This document shows positions 12,288 to 23,726 of a stretch of 64,000 nt of DNA, piece by piece. The stretch lies in the NCBI GenBank assembly GCA_002796755.1, contig PHFE01000093.1, forward strand, positions 646,013-710,012, written 5' to 3'. The position numbers were made by a program, and so were the translations under genes. The notes under the pieces are model-generated. The model was given only the letters and a program-made list of their open reading frames with translations, made no database searches and was not told where the DNA came from. Each line of letters begins with the position of its first letter. Position 1 is the stretch's first letter. The DNA comes from Paracorniculantispora psalliotae (lineage: Eukaryota > Ascomycota > Sordariomycetes > Hypocreales > Cordycipitaceae).

Positions 12288-13238
12288 CCCCTCTGCCGCG
12301 CACATCACGGGCTTCGATGGAGCCGTGCGGCAGAGGGGGAAATCTTGCCATCCTCACAACCTGCGATCGCTTTTTGGCATACCGGCGCGCCGCTTTGCAT
12401 CGTAAGAGCGCGTGTGAAATCCGCTCTTGGAGGTGCAAAGTACCGGTTGCTGATGCAGCGAGCTGCAAACACAACAACGAAAAACAACTGAACAAAATGT
12501 ACAGAACATGTACTTGCATTTGTTGGAAAACAAAAACTGATATGAAAGCGACGTTTCATGGCGATTTGATTGGGCATCGATAATGTTGGATGTTTCTATT
12601 TCTTGCGAGAGTTTTATCTACGGATATCTTTTCGAATTTTGGATTATTACTTGATTTGGGATTTGGGATTTGGCGTTTTGACTTTTGATTTTTGAGTATG
12701 ATTATTTTACTGCACTTGATATTGGCTTGGAAGCCCAGATGCATCATGGTATATAGACTGAACGAGGCCGCGAGACTTGGCCGATGAATGATATGAATTA
12801 TATATTTCACTCTTCAACTCTGTATTTCTTTGCTCTCTACAGTGTCCCAGTTTTTGTAATCACATGCTATACCGCGATCATCCAAGGCTGTACATCTGAG
12901 GCATCCCAGTGTATGCCTTGCCCGCAAAGATGCTGCCCTTCATTTCACAGATGCACACGGGACATTCCCATCTATTCTTCTGTATGCATTTTATTATGTA
13001 CTCTATATCATGCAATGCTAGCCCGTCTCAGGGAATGCCATGTAGCCCATTTACAAGCCCAACACCAGTCTTTCATGTTTAGACCCCATGCTCGCCGCAT
13101 GCTTCGTCTCGTGGTAAAAAGAACATGCTCTTTTTCAGTGCCTGCACCATAGCCGTGTGTCTCTTGACATCTATCCGAATACCCCATAACGCCAAACAAG
13201 AAACCAGAAAGGAAAACAATGCGCCGCCAATCTTGGCC
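12288..13238. other. Convergent intergenic region
   Basis: This 950-bp spacer lies between the converging small membrane gene and the Apd1-like gene. It is relatively A/T-rich (notably 12560-12860) and presumably holds the 3' UTRs. No exon-like frame is seen. Confidence 0.45.
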
Positions 13239-14477
13239 TTACCAGCTCATCAGTCCCTTGCAGCGATCAAAGCCACCACGTAACTGACTCTCCGGCTTCA
13301 CCAGCTTTCCTTTGAGAATCGTATACCGAATGATATTCTCACAATCTTCCGGCTTGACGCGCGCCAGCCACATGCACTGGGCGGCACCCATCTCCTCCGT
13401 CGCCGCACCATTCGTCTCATGCCCGTTCTTCTCGCCATTCTTCTCGCCATTCTTCTCACCATTCTTCTCTCCATTCACACCATTTTTCACACCATTCGCT
13501 TCCCCGTTCTCTTGCACCGGCAGCAACTCATCCTGTCCAAACGCATTCGCCCGGCGGTAAATCATCACGTTCGCCGAGTACTTGTGCCCGCCCACATGAT
13601 CAATGAAATAAATCCCCACGCCCCCCGGCCTCTCATCGTGCAAGTCGCGCGCCAGCCCCAGCGGACGCAAATGCCTCTCAAACTCCTTGCGCAGCAGCGG
13701 CGCGCTCTGCCCGCAGCGGGCGTCGCGCGTCTTTTGGCTGCACAGCAGGATTACGGCCTTGTGCGGGCAGTTGGCGGTGATGAGGTCCGGGATGGTGGCG
13801 GGGGACGCGCTGGGGACGGAGGCGGGTAAGGCAAAGGGCGTCATGGGGGAGGTGTTGGTGGGCGCGACGCTGATGATGGACGTGATGAGCTGCGAGACGT
13901 TGGCGGGCTGGACGTTGCGGATGAGCGTAAAGGCGGGCAGGAGCAGCACGGTGGTGGGCTCTGAGTAGTCGGTGGTGTCATTGGGCGTGGGCATGTTGGA
14001 CGCCGAGAGTTTCATTTTCTGCGGCATGTCAGTATGTGACGGTAACATGAGAGGACTCATCTCATCGATGAGAAACCCGATGAGATGAGAAACACAGTGA
14101 AAACTTACCCCGTTGGTGGGCTTCGACGCATGTTCAATGGCCTCCATGACGCTGCCCTTTTCGTCGGCGCTGTCGCGCACCCAATCCGACTTGCCCGTCG
14201 CCACAATCGCATGCGTCGCCCACTCCTTGACCTGGCCGTACAGCACGTCCTCCGTCTCAATCTTGAAGTTCCTGGGATATTTCACGCTGCACCCGTCGCA
14301 GTCGTGCAGGCAGTCGTCGCCGTCGACGGCAGGATCCGTCTTGGTGAAGAGCTCCCCAATCGGCGTGGGCCCTTCACCGGCAGTCTTGCCGCCGCCGAGG
14401 ACGGACGACATTAAGGATTTGAACGAGACGGCCATTTTCTGCTTGACGGGCATGCGTGGCGTGGTAACGGTGACCAT
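13239..14477 (-). CDS. APD1: Apd1/Aim32-type bis-histidinyl [2Fe-2S] protein (sucrase/ferredoxin-like)
   Basis: Exons on the minus strand are 14477-14109 and 14018-13239 (382 aa). The fold is thioredoxin-like ferredoxin. C216 and C225 (C-x8-C) together with H264 and H268 (HVGGH, H-x3-H) match the ligand spacing known for the non-Rieske bis-histidinyl [2Fe-2S] cluster of yeast Apd1 and Aim32. Extra cysteines C56, C60 and C63 lie near the N-terminus. Apd1 mutants affect actin patch distribution and redox-drug tolerance in yeast; the exact reaction is unknown. Residues about 293-327 are an asparagine/glycine/lysine low-complexity insert with a repeated EKNG unit. The 90-nt intron has a GTAAGT donor, a CTGAC branch and a CAG acceptor; it is a multiple of three and stop-free, so retention would add 30 residues. 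Which of Apd1 or Aim32 is the orthologue is not settled here. Confidence 0.88.
   Translation of the reverse strand: MVTVTTPRMPVKQKMAVSFKSLMSSVLGGGKTAGEGPTPIGELFTKTDPAVDGDDCLHDCDGCSVKYPRNFKIETEDVLYGQVKEWATHAIVATGKSDWVRDSADEKGSVMEAIEHASKPTNGVSFHCVSHLIGFLIDEMSPLMLPSHTDMPQKMKLSASNMPTPNDTTDYSEPTTVLLLPAFTLIRNVQPANVSQLITSIISVAPTNTSPMTPFALPASVPSASPATIPDLITANCPHKAVILLCSQKTRDARCGQSAPLLRKEFERHLRPLGLARDLHDERPGGVGIYFIDHVGGHKYSANVMIYRRANAFGQDELLPVQENGEANGVKNGVNGEKNGEKNGEKNGEKNGHETNGAATEEMGAAQCMWLARVKPEDCENIIRYTILKGKLVKPESQLRGGFDRCKGLMSW
13422..13469. repeat. 12-bp coding minisatellite (EKNG units) in the Apd1-like gene
   Basis: Four tandem copies of a 12-bp unit close to GCCATTCTTCTC (plus strand) encode EKNG repeats. 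The copies are nearly identical at DNA level, which points to recent slippage. It lies outside the cluster-binding core, so copy number is probably neutral or nearly so. Confidence 0.85.
14056..14089. repeat. Perfect 12-bp inverted repeat inside the Apd1-like intron
   Basis: The arm CTCATCTCATCG (14056-14067) is matched by its exact reverse complement at 14078-14089, with a 10-nt spacer. In the pre-mRNA this would form a 12-bp hairpin in the middle of the 90-nt intron, shortening the effective distance between donor and branch site. Confidence 0.9.
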
Positions 14478-15718
14478 GATGAAGGGGGGAAAGAAAAAAA
14501 AGAAGTGGGTGGTGGGCGCTAATATAACGACAACGGGCGTGGACAGGCGTGGACGGGCGTGGCCTCGATTTCCGAAAGTTCCGCACCAACAGAAACACGA
14601 CTCGCCCCCGGATTTTTTTTTTGCTGGCCTTTTTTTGTTGGAGTGTGGGATGGATTGATAATCTCGGTGTCAAAGGCGGAGAACGGATAAAGTGGGCTGT
14701 AGGGGGGATATTGCGACAAGCCAAAGGTAGCAAACGGTATGGACACGAGAGCCTGGTGATGCAGCTGTGGTGGGTGAAAAATTATCAGATCAAAATGCGT
14801 CAGCCTATCACGGACGTCGGTGTCAGCGGTTTTTCTGGCTAGGCTCGCTGTCAAGCGGTGGGATGCGCGAGGAGTGGGTTGTTCGGCTCATGAACCCGGG
14901 AAAAGCCACAGGGGTACCAACTAACAAAGAAGTCTGTATGAGGGGCGAGAAGCAGGATAAATGGAAAAAGACGGAAATGGTTGAGAGGCAAAGGAGATAG
15001 GGTTTCTGGTATATATATACTTCTGACGTCAGGTTTCAAAGTTCGGACCCCGAACATGAGGAAGTATATCGGCCCCAACCTATGCAAACTAATCCGCGTA
15101 CCTTTTTACCAAAAAGTCTGTCTGACAAGGCGACGACCCGTTGCGCTGAGAGCTAACTCCGAGCTTTCCAGGCTGAAGCCGAACTGGCTGCCGCGAACTA
15201 ACACAGGCTGGCCCCCACTGGCCAGGTCTCCGGCGCGCGGCATCCAAAGACGGTTGGGGGCCTTGTCCCTCCATCTCGGCCCTCCGCAATTTTTCTCCGC
15301 AAACACCTTGTCCGCAGGCCCAACCAACTGGCAGAGCTTACATGTGCGTGCGTCAGTGTATTACGACACGTCTTGATAGGCGGGCAGGCGGTGGGATGAA
15401 AATGTAACCCCCCCGCCAAAACAGCCTGTCCAGCAAGGTTGGCAAGGTTAATTACTACAACCGATGCTGCTATTCAATCATAGCAACATCACCGACACAT
15501 GAAAAGTAACGCCACTTTTGACGAGAAAGAGGAAATTAAGCAAGTGTAAAACATCGAATACTATTATCGGCCGTTACACGCCTCAATGATAAATAAACGC
15601 TAAAAACAAAGACAAAAGCCACATTCAGACGCCAAAGCTATCAGTAAAAAAGTACCAAACCAAACCAAACCAAACCAAACCAAACCATTTCAAGCATGTT
15701 CAACGTGATTAAAACATT
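14478..15718. other. Promoter of the Apd1-like gene and 3' region of GPT2
   Basis: No coding sequence is supported. A TATATATA run near 15011-15020 lies about 0.5 kb upstream of the Apd1-like start. The far end, next to the GPT2 stop codon, is A-rich and carries a CCAAA microsatellite. Confidence 0.45.
15655..15686. repeat. CCAAA microsatellite (6 copies)
   Basis: Six perfect copies of CCAAA plus CC lie about 35 bp beyond the GPT2 stop codon, so they are probably within its 3' UTR (read as TTTGG repeats in the mRNA). Confidence 0.95.
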
Positions 15719-18085
15719 TCAAATATCCTTCTTCCTCGCCTCGTCGTACCCTTCATCATCACTGTCCTCATCCTGATCGTCCGCCGTCATCTTAATCTTG
15801 TCCGACTTGCGGCGGCGATCCTTCATCGCCTGCCGAATCTTGCGGCTCGCCTCGTTGAACCCATCGGCCGAGTCGAGCGTCGTGAAGCCGCTGATCGGGA
15901 ACGCGCTCGACCCTGCCAGCCCGCCGCCCGCACTGCTCGACCGCGAGCGGCTGCGGCTGCGCGAGGGGGGCCGCGTGGAAAAGATGCCGACGTGGCCAAT
16001 GTTGCTGAAAGAATCGTTGCGCGGCAGCGTGCGCGACGACACGCCGTCGGTGGGCGGGTCGACAAAGATGTCGATGCTGGCCTCGCTGTCGCGGCGACGG
16101 CCCTCGCCGCCAGGTGTCGGGGGAGCGCCAGAATCGTGCTTGGTGTCCGGCACGAGGCGCGTCTTTTCGAAATCGGAAAACATGTCCGGGCCGAGCTCGT
16201 TGATGAGGTCGGTGACCTGCGCGCTGAGCTTGGCGCGCTGCTCGCGCATGCGGTGGATGTTGTAGCCGGAGGAGGGGAAGACGCAGAGGACGAGCGGGCG
16301 CAGCGACTTGAAAATGTCCATGCCGACCTCGCCGAAGCGCAGCGCCGCAAACGTGATGCCGATGATGGTGGGCCAGATGATGAGGTAGACGAGCCAGAGC
16401 GGGAGGACGGTCGGGACGAGCCCCCAGAAGCGGTCGTACCAGACGCGGGTGACGATGATGATGGAGTAGATGTGGTAGACGGTGGGCGCGAGGCCGAGGG
16501 CGACGAGGATCTTCCAGGTGGCCATGACGTCGCGGCCGCGAATCTTGACCGTGGACCCGGCGAGGGCCGTCTTGGCCTTTTCGCGGCTAATGACCTTGGT
16601 CGCGGCAAAGACGGGCGAGAAGAGGATGAGGCCGGGCAGGGAGCAGAAGAAGAGGAGGATGAGCTTGGCGGAGCGGTAGAGCAGCAGGGCGAGGACGACA
16701 AACATGTTGAGCTTGGCGTACTGGACCTGGTGGTCCTTGAGGTTGAGGTAGCGGAGGCGGGCGTTGTACTCCTTGACGCTGCGCGAGAGGGCGGTGATGC
16801 GCTCGTCGTCCTTGTAGCGCTCGTAGCCCTTGGACAGGCGGCGGTTGAGCTCGACGACGAGGGGGAGGGGCAGCTTCTTGCCGGTGGGGTTGTAGAGGCG
16901 GCGAGCGGCCTGGATCATCATGAGGGTGTCGTAGTCGGGCGCCGAGACCGTGACGGCGCTGAGGGCCTGGTGCACCGTGTCGAGCAGCTGGCCGATGGCC
17001 TCGCGGCGCTGGTTGTTCTGGTACATGTGCACCAGGCGCGGGGGGATCTCAAAGGGCGTGCCAAACTCGACGACGGCGCGGGAGCGAAACTTGTGCGCGT
17101 GGAAGTAGTTCATGCCGACGGGCACAATCTTGAGCCCGCAGTCGGGCGACTCGGCGAGAGCGCCGAGGGCCATGATGGCGACGCCGGCTTTCAGCGGCAG
17201 CAGCTCGGTGCGGTCGTGGGAGCCGCCCTCGGGGAAGATGCCGACGCAGCCGCCGTTGCGGAGGCGGTCAAAGACGGCCTCGTAGACGCTCGTCTGGTCC
17301 GTGTGCGGCGCCAGCTTGTACTTTGTGCCCTGGTAGCCCGGCGCGGGGCCCTTGAGGCCTTTGTTGGTGAAGTGGCCGTCGTCGTCGATGTCGTCGCGGC
17401 CGGTGAGCTGCGTCATGGCGAGGCGACCCTTGAACGGCCGCTTGAGGCGAATCTCCTCGGGGCCGAGAATCTGGTCAATGTTCATGCTCTCGCCGTTGAC
17501 GCCTTTTGCCGAGGGTAGGAACAGCATGCCCTGGACCTCGCCCTCGCCTTCGCCAAACTTGGTACCGACGCCGCGGATCAGGGTCGGGTCGTTGACAGGG
17601 TCGGGCAGGTAGATGGTGCCGGAGCCGGGCGTGGCGGCGTCCTGGGCGCGGCCGACGGGTACCGAGGAGACCTGGCGCGAGGCCCAGCCGATGAAGCCGT
17701 GGACGGACTTTTGGGCGATGAGGAGGGAGACGCGGCGGCCGGCTTCCTTGCGGAGGGTTCGTTGGAGGACCAGGCCGTCGACGAACTGCGCAGGCGTTGG
17801 TTAGTAGGCTTGCGCTGTGGTGAGCACAGGATATGTGTGAATGCGTACCTGGTTGGCGTGAGGTCCGGCGACGAACAGGACAGGCCCTGACTGCGGCACC
17901 TTCCATGATCCGCGCGAGACGACTTCGCGGAAGAAGAGGTCGGCGACGTTGCCCATGATGTGGAGAAAGATGTCATATTTCCAGTTGACCATGGGGTAGA
18001 GCTCCTTCTTGTGTTCCTTTTTCTGCTTGGCGAGCTGGGTCGAGGCAGCGCCCGAAGGCTTCTCTGCCGTGGCCTGCGAGGCCAT
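15719..18085 (-). CDS. GPT2: Glycerol-3-phosphate O-acyltransferase (GPT2/SCT1 family)
   Basis: This endoplasmic-reticulum enzyme acylates glycerol-3-phosphate (and dihydroxyacetone phosphate) at sn-1, the first step of phospholipid and triacylglycerol synthesis. Exons on the minus strand are 18085-17849 and 17785-15719 (767 aa). The 63-nt intron falls inside the first acyltransferase motif, so the active-site run H76-ANQFV-D82 is rebuilt only after splicing. The second block FPEGGSHDRTE is at 263-273. Hydrophobic segments lie at about 438-475 and again around 500-565. The C-terminal 200 residues are serine/arginine-rich and acidic at the end, as in the phosphorylated tail of the yeast enzymes. 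Yeast has two paralogues (Gpt2, Sct1); this sequence alone does not say which. The coding sequence is very G+C-rich, which creates long false frames on the opposite strand. Confidence 0.93.
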
Positions 18086-19994
18086 TCTGGGCGTGTGTTG
18101 TGCGTGTGTGTTGACGTCGAGGCGCGGGGGAGGTTGTTGGGCGAAGCTGTGGAGATGGTCGCGCAGCTGGTAGCTCAGAGGTAGGCCAGGTACCGTTCAA
18201 GCTGTGGAGCGATCACAGACAGCAAATCATGAATAACGACAATATGACCTGCACTGACTAGAAGGCCAGCAACAATACGTTTGTTCGGATAGGTCGGGCG
18301 GCGGCGGGGAGAGGTGATGGGACGAGGGACAAGGGGACGGGGAGGTGGTATATATTTTTATCGCGAAGGCCTGGCGCTGGGCCAAGGATTTGGTGAGGGA
18401 AGTGGTTGGGCTGCCTGCAGCTGTTTGTTAGCTCATGAAGGCGGAGGGGAAGAAGAAAAAATATATGGACAGCAGCCTATTACAGCGGACAACCGACATG
18501 TGGGTGGCGCGCTAGCGAGGGGCGTTTTGGAGAAGCTGGAGGGGCTTGCTGGTGGATGGTTACAGTGGTTCGCCCACTGTACTGCGTCTTTTGCTGGAGA
18601 TGCTTTGACTGTGTGGCTGATTGAGACAGACAGGAGACATGGTTTGCTGCAGAAATACAATAAATGAAAATAAAAGACGCAAATACAAGCATGTGATATA
18701 CCGTTTACTGTCATGTCATCAATCTCCAAGTTCTCCTATTCTCCGGCCCGGTCTTCCTGGTTCTGGTCTCACCTTGCCCACCACACACCATCTTCTCACC
18801 CTCTTCCACCACATACGCTCACCACCACCACACCAGCAATCCTTCAACCCCCCTTGACGGCGCATAAGCCCGCCCGGATGTGACAACCATTCTAGGATCG
18901 GGTTAGGTGAGCGCAAGCCCTGCTATACCCAAAAGAAGCACACCACCATCCTCCACCTGCATATGCAGCCCTCTCCCCTGTAGTCGCCTCGGCACGCTGG
19001 AAACGGTCATGACGTCCGGACGAGGCTGCTTGTGAGATTCGATTTTTCATATCGTTCCCCGCGGCACCGAGGCGTTTATAAACGACTTGGCAAGCTTGTG
19101 CCAACTCCTAAATATGTCCATGATTTTTGTGCTGCTCTCTTTTACGATATGAGTGAACTCTTAAGTGAACAATCTGTGTACAGCATTCACAATGCCAGAC
19201 AATCATCAGGAAGAACCACTGCAGTCCCTGCCCAGCTACAATCTGCAAAAGCAATAATGGCACGAGATTAATATCCCAAAATATCCTCCCTCTCTCCACT
19301 ATCCGCCTTCTCCCCGGACCGAGATTCCAAAATTCGGTTTCTTTGGTTTCTTAAATTTTTTTCCAAGACCAGCATGCAACAAATTTGGCTTGTGACAACG
19401 GCAGGGCCCGCCGTGGCCGTGCCGCCCGCCGGGGGTGTGTGGGTTTTCGGACTTCCCGATCGCTTAGTCTCGGCCGTCTCTCGGACGGCTTTGTGGCAGG
19501 CCCCCGGTCACGGGCAGTTGGGAAAATCCCCGGACCAGGGAGAAAGACCAGGGGTTTATAGCCTGTATGCGACATGTTCGTATACTTCTAAGAATGGGCC
19601 ATCGATGGATGTGCAAGCTCGCTATGGGTGATCATACAAACGGTCGATCCGGGCAAGATGGATCGCCAATCTGGGCATGTGCTTTGAATGCGATTCGACA
19701 ATCTGGCTCGTTACTAAGATATTTTCGAGTCCAAAAACACTTCCAAAACAAAAAGATCAAGATGAAAGAGATACAACCGCAAAAGGGTTAAAGAAAAATA
19801 AACTATTAGAGAATGCTGTACACTTCACTTGTCGTTGACAAGTTGGTGGTGCGCGAGCTAACCAAAAAGCAGCTACAAGCCAGGCCACCAGCAAAGCCGC
19901 AGTCAAATCAAAACAGTCGGTATCATAATCAATCCAAAAACAAACACATCTGGGGATAACCCTCCTCCTATACCATCTCTCCCTCCGCACAACC
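18086..19994. other. Promoter region of GPT2 and 3' region of BRAP2
   Basis: This 1.9 kb segment has no supported gene. The part next to GPT2 is G-rich on the plus strand; the part next to BRAP2 (19740-19990) is A-rich and fits a 3' UTR. Frames in between are short and without motifs. Confidence 0.45.
18349..18354 (-). promoter_or_regulatory. TATA-like element upstream of GPT2
   Basis: TATATA, read on the minus strand, lies 264 bp upstream of the GPT2 start codon in an otherwise G-rich stretch. Position is reasonable for a core promoter with a 200-nt leader, but no transcript evidence is available. Confidence 0.3.
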
Positions 19995-22005
19995 CTACCC
20001 CTTCCATCTCGACCGCGTCTTCTTCTTCTCTGGCACGCTCGCGCTCCCGCCCTCCAGCTCCCCGCCTTCTATCTGGCCCTGCTTCTCCATCTCCTTCAAC
20101 TTTTCCTGCCCCGAGATAAACATGCTCAAGTCTCGATTCATCTCCTTTAGCTCCGCCATCTCCTCCTTCAGCGCCGCCAGCTGCTTCTTCGTCTCCGCCG
20201 CGTCCGCGCCGATATGCTCGATACGCTTCATCAGCCCTTCATTGACCTTCTTCTCCTCTTGCAGCGATTTGCTCAGATTCCGCGCCAGCTTCTCGCTCTT
20301 GGTCGCTTTCGTGCGCTCGCGCTCCAGATCCCGCTCTAGATGCGGGACCGTCTGTACGCTCAGCGACTGAAACTTTTCGTCAAGCGTCTTGTACTGCTCT
20401 AGGCGTTGGGCGGCCTGCTGCGCCGTCTTCTCGGCCGCGGCGGACGCCTTGGACGCTTTGCTGGCGGACTTGCTCAGCATCTCCTCGTAGTACGCGCGTT
20501 GCGACTCGAGCTGGCTCGTAATCAGGTGCGTGTATTCAAAACCAATGTTGTCCAGCTTGGTGCGCGGCACCATGTCTTCTTCTTCTTCGCTCGTCTCCGA
20601 CAAGGATTGGTAAACCGCGCCCCGTCCACCGCTCCGCCCAGGCAGTTCCACCACCTTGCCGTCACCCTTGTCCCGGATCAGCCGGTGCACCCAGACGTCG
20701 CCCACGTAGTCCCAGACGTGCTGCGTCTCCAGCTCCAGGGCGAAGCTGTGCGCCGTCTTCTTCCAGTGATCTTTCGCGTGCCCGCCCTTGTACCGTCCGC
20801 AGCCCACATAGCCGCAGATGAGGCAGATCCATAAATCCTCCGCGCTGTCGCAGATGCTGCACAGGTTCGACACGTCGGAGCCAAAGGGCTGGCGGAACGT
20901 GTCCGCCTCGTCGCTGCCGCCTGTGCCTTGCGTCGTGGTGATGGAGCAGCGACACACGGGGCAGCCGCCGCCTGTCCAGCCCCGCAAGCAGGTGCAGTGA
21001 AATACGTGCGCGCAGGGAATCGTCATGATGCCGCTCGTCTCGTCCATGCGCTCCAGACACACGGGGCACGTTGGCAGTTCCACCAAATTCGGCGTCGGTG
21101 GCGGAAACGGTTTCAGCGTATTTGACACGGCTGCTGCTAATGACGATGATGATGATGCTATCGGTCCGTGTGTCGTTTTTTGCGCGGGCGTGTCAAAGGT
21201 TATGCTTTTGACAAACACGACGTGGCAAACTTGCGGCTGCATACAGCGTTAGTAACCAGTTCAGTAAATTTCCCGTTGATGCAGCTGCCCCTAGTGCTCA
21301 ACTTACCTCCATCGTGTTGAAGACAGTGCCATCAAACATCTTCTTCCACTCACGCGCCACCTTGCCATGCCGAAACTTGAGAAGCACCAGGTAGCGGTTC
21401 CTCTGCGACGTCTTGACCATCCGGCAGTGGCTAATGTCATCCCGCCAGCGCTCGCCCATGAACCCCCAGAGATCGCCCGGCGACATGTACGCCGGCACCG
21501 CGGGTATGCACAGCGTCGAGCAGTCTTCCTCTTTCTCTACATTTCCACCCGCCGCCGTCGCCGTCGCCGTCGCTGTCGCCGCCTCGGCCGGCCGCAGCGC
21601 AGCGCTCTCCTGATCGTCGCGGTAAAAGTGTACGACACCCCAGCCTATATTCGTATGATGTGTTTGCAATCGCAGGCACGTCGCCTTGGTCGCAGTGCCG
21701 GGCCCGGAAATCGGGGGTCCCAGCGACGGCGCCGCCTGCGCCTTGGTAACCTTCATGGCCGCAATCGGATCGATCGTCTCGATGCTGACGTGTCCAAAGC
21801 GCCAGTCTTGTGTCTTCTCTCTTCGGGCGTCTTCCGTGTTACTCGACTCGAGGTCGTGATTCGGGGGAGGATGCGCTGGTAGGTCGTCAAAGACGCTTGT
21901 GTGCGCTGGGGGCAGCCAAACGTCCGTATCGGCGGCGGCGCCTGTCGCTGTCGGATCGCTCGTTGGGTATAGCTCAAATTTGAGGTGGTAAAAGTACGAA
22001 GGCAT
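19995..22005 (-). CDS. ETP1: BRAP2/ETP1-type RING ubiquitin ligase
   Basis: Exons on the minus strand are 22005-21307 and 21236-19995 (646 aa); the 70-nt intron is phase 0 and joins NTME to PQVCHVVFV. The N-terminal 240 residues contain the BRAP2 RNA-recognition-like domain, interrupted by an alanine/threonine-rich run. A RING-H2 finger spans 290-328 (CPVC, CAHVFHCTC, GCPVC). A UBP-type zinc finger spans about 358-420 (CSIC, CLICGYVGCGRY, GHAKDHW, H396) and would bind free ubiquitin C-termini. A long coiled coil covers about 460-620. The mammalian homologue tunes Ras/MAPK signalling and cytoplasmic retention of nuclear-localised proteins; yeast Etp1 acts in the ethanol response. The C-terminus KKKTRSRWKG is basic. 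It lies just downstream of polyubiquitin on the same strand. Confidence 0.93.
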
Positions 22006-22745
22006 GGCCAGCTCCGTTGTGCGCTCGTTCAAGATGCAAGGCACTGGAGGTGGCCCTTTTTTTTTTCTCACTTAGACGTGGCTGCGGGTGGCGATTTCTG
22101 GTACCTTCATCGCCTCTGCAGTAGGATGCGGTCTGTAACTCGTTGCTCCTCCGGCGTGTATTGTCGGCTCATTACTCGCAGCTAATTATGCCGTACGAGG
22201 TAGGCGACATTGCACAGGGCCGGGAGTCAGACTTGGTGATGTTTTGGTAAAGTTGAAGCTGGAGCCGCCTGCCCCGCCACGGCAGAAAAGAACTGGATAC
22301 CCCCACTATGACAGGCAGCCGGTCGGGCAGGATGTCACCGGTGGAGTCATCACGGATTGTTGAGATGAGGCACTGAAGCCAGCGGCGATGCTGGAGTAGA
22401 TGTTGCAGAGCGATCAAAAAACGATACGAGATACACTCCTTATGGATTTGAACGAAATATAGAAGTTTTAATTTTTATCTAGCAGCTGCCAAGGGGGAGA
22501 GCGTACATGCCAGGTTACCGAAGTAGCGCCTGGATAAGAGGTACGAAAGCAGAGCGCCAGTGTTGGCCGTCATTCACGGCAGTATTAGGAGCATGGCACA
22601 TTCACGTTGTTTAATATGGCACAGAAATATAGTTGGCGCAAATGTCGGTGTTCGCTTTATGCGCTAGCTAGAAAATACATATTTGTCCCAACGCCTCATT
22701 TCGGGGGAAATCATTAAGATACAAAAAAGCAGGCGCCTGCGTCGC
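22006..22745. other. BRAP2 promoter and polyubiquitin 3' region
   Basis: This 740-bp spacer lies between two genes on the minus strand. It is A/T-richer near 22430-22740, fitting the polyubiquitin 3' UTR. A T run at about 22060-22070 lies just upstream of the BRAP2 start. No coding sequence is seen. Confidence 0.45.
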
Positions 22746-23726
22746 TTAGTTGCCACCGCGCAGACGGAGAACCAGGTGAAGGGTGCTCTCCTTCTGGATG
22801 TTGTAGTCGCTCAGGGTGCGACCGTCTTCCAGCTGCTTACCAGCAAAGATGAGACGCTGCTGGTCAGGAGGGATACCTTCCTTGTCTTGGATCTTCGACT
22901 TGACGTTGTCAATCGTGTCGGAAGACTCTACCTCCAGCGTAATCGTCTTTCCAGTGAGGGTCTTGACGAAAATCTGCATACCACCACGGAGACGGAGAAC
23001 CAGGTGAAGAGTGGATTCCTTCTGAATGTTGTAATCAGACAGGGTACGACCGTCCTCCAGCTGCTTACCAGCAAAGATAAGACGCTGCTGATCAGGGGGG
23101 ATACCCTCCTTGTCCTGGATCTTCGACTTCACATTGTCAATCGTGTCCGAGGACTCGACTTCGAGAGTGATGGTCTTGCCGGTGAGGGTCTTGACGAAAA
23201 TCTGCATACCACCACGGAGACGGAGGACAAGGTGGAGGGTAGACTCCTTCTGGATGTTGTAGTCAGAAAGGGTGCGGCCATCCTCAAGCTGCTTGCCGGC
23301 GAAAATCAGGCGCTGCTGGTCGGGGGGGATGCCCTCCTTGTCCTGAATCTTCGACTTGACGTTGTCGATGGTGTCGGACGACTCAACCTCGAGGGTGATG
23401 GTCTTGCCAGTCAGGGTCTTGACGAAGATTTGCATACCACCGCGAAGGCGGAGGACGAGGTGGAGGGTGGACTCCTTCTGGATGTTGTAGTCGGAGAGGG
23501 TACGGCCATCCTCGAGCTGCTTGCCAGCGAAAATCAGGCGCTGCTGGTCAGGAGGAATGCCTTCCTTGTCCTGAATCTTCGACTTCACGTTGTCGATGGT
23601 ATCGGACGACTCGACCTCAAGGGTGATGGTCTTGCCAGTGACTGGAAGGAAGGCGTTAGCCGAGCGCGTTCACGGAAACAAACGGACAAAGGCGTTGAAC
23701 TTACGGGTCTTGACGAAGATCTGCAT
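22746..23726 (-). CDS. UBI4: Polyubiquitin, four tandem ubiquitin units
   Basis: Exons on the minus strand are 23726-23705 (22 nt) and 23641-22746, giving 305 aa: four ubiquitin units of 76 residues plus one extra Asn after the final RLRGG that blocks conjugation until it is removed. The 63-nt intron cuts the first unit after MQIFVKT, at the conserved fungal ubiquitin intron site. All four units read the same at protein level while their codons differ at many third positions. Deubiquitinases cut after each GG to release monomers. UBI4-type genes are normally stress-inducible and supply ubiquitin when demand rises. The start context is good (TCACCATGC). Confidence 0.98.

Noticed and set aside
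15992..17518. 508-codon open frame on the plus strand opposite GPT2
   Set aside because: It is an antisense shadow of a very G+C-rich exon: rich in A, R, D, E and V, with no domain, and the minus strand carries clear catalytic motifs.
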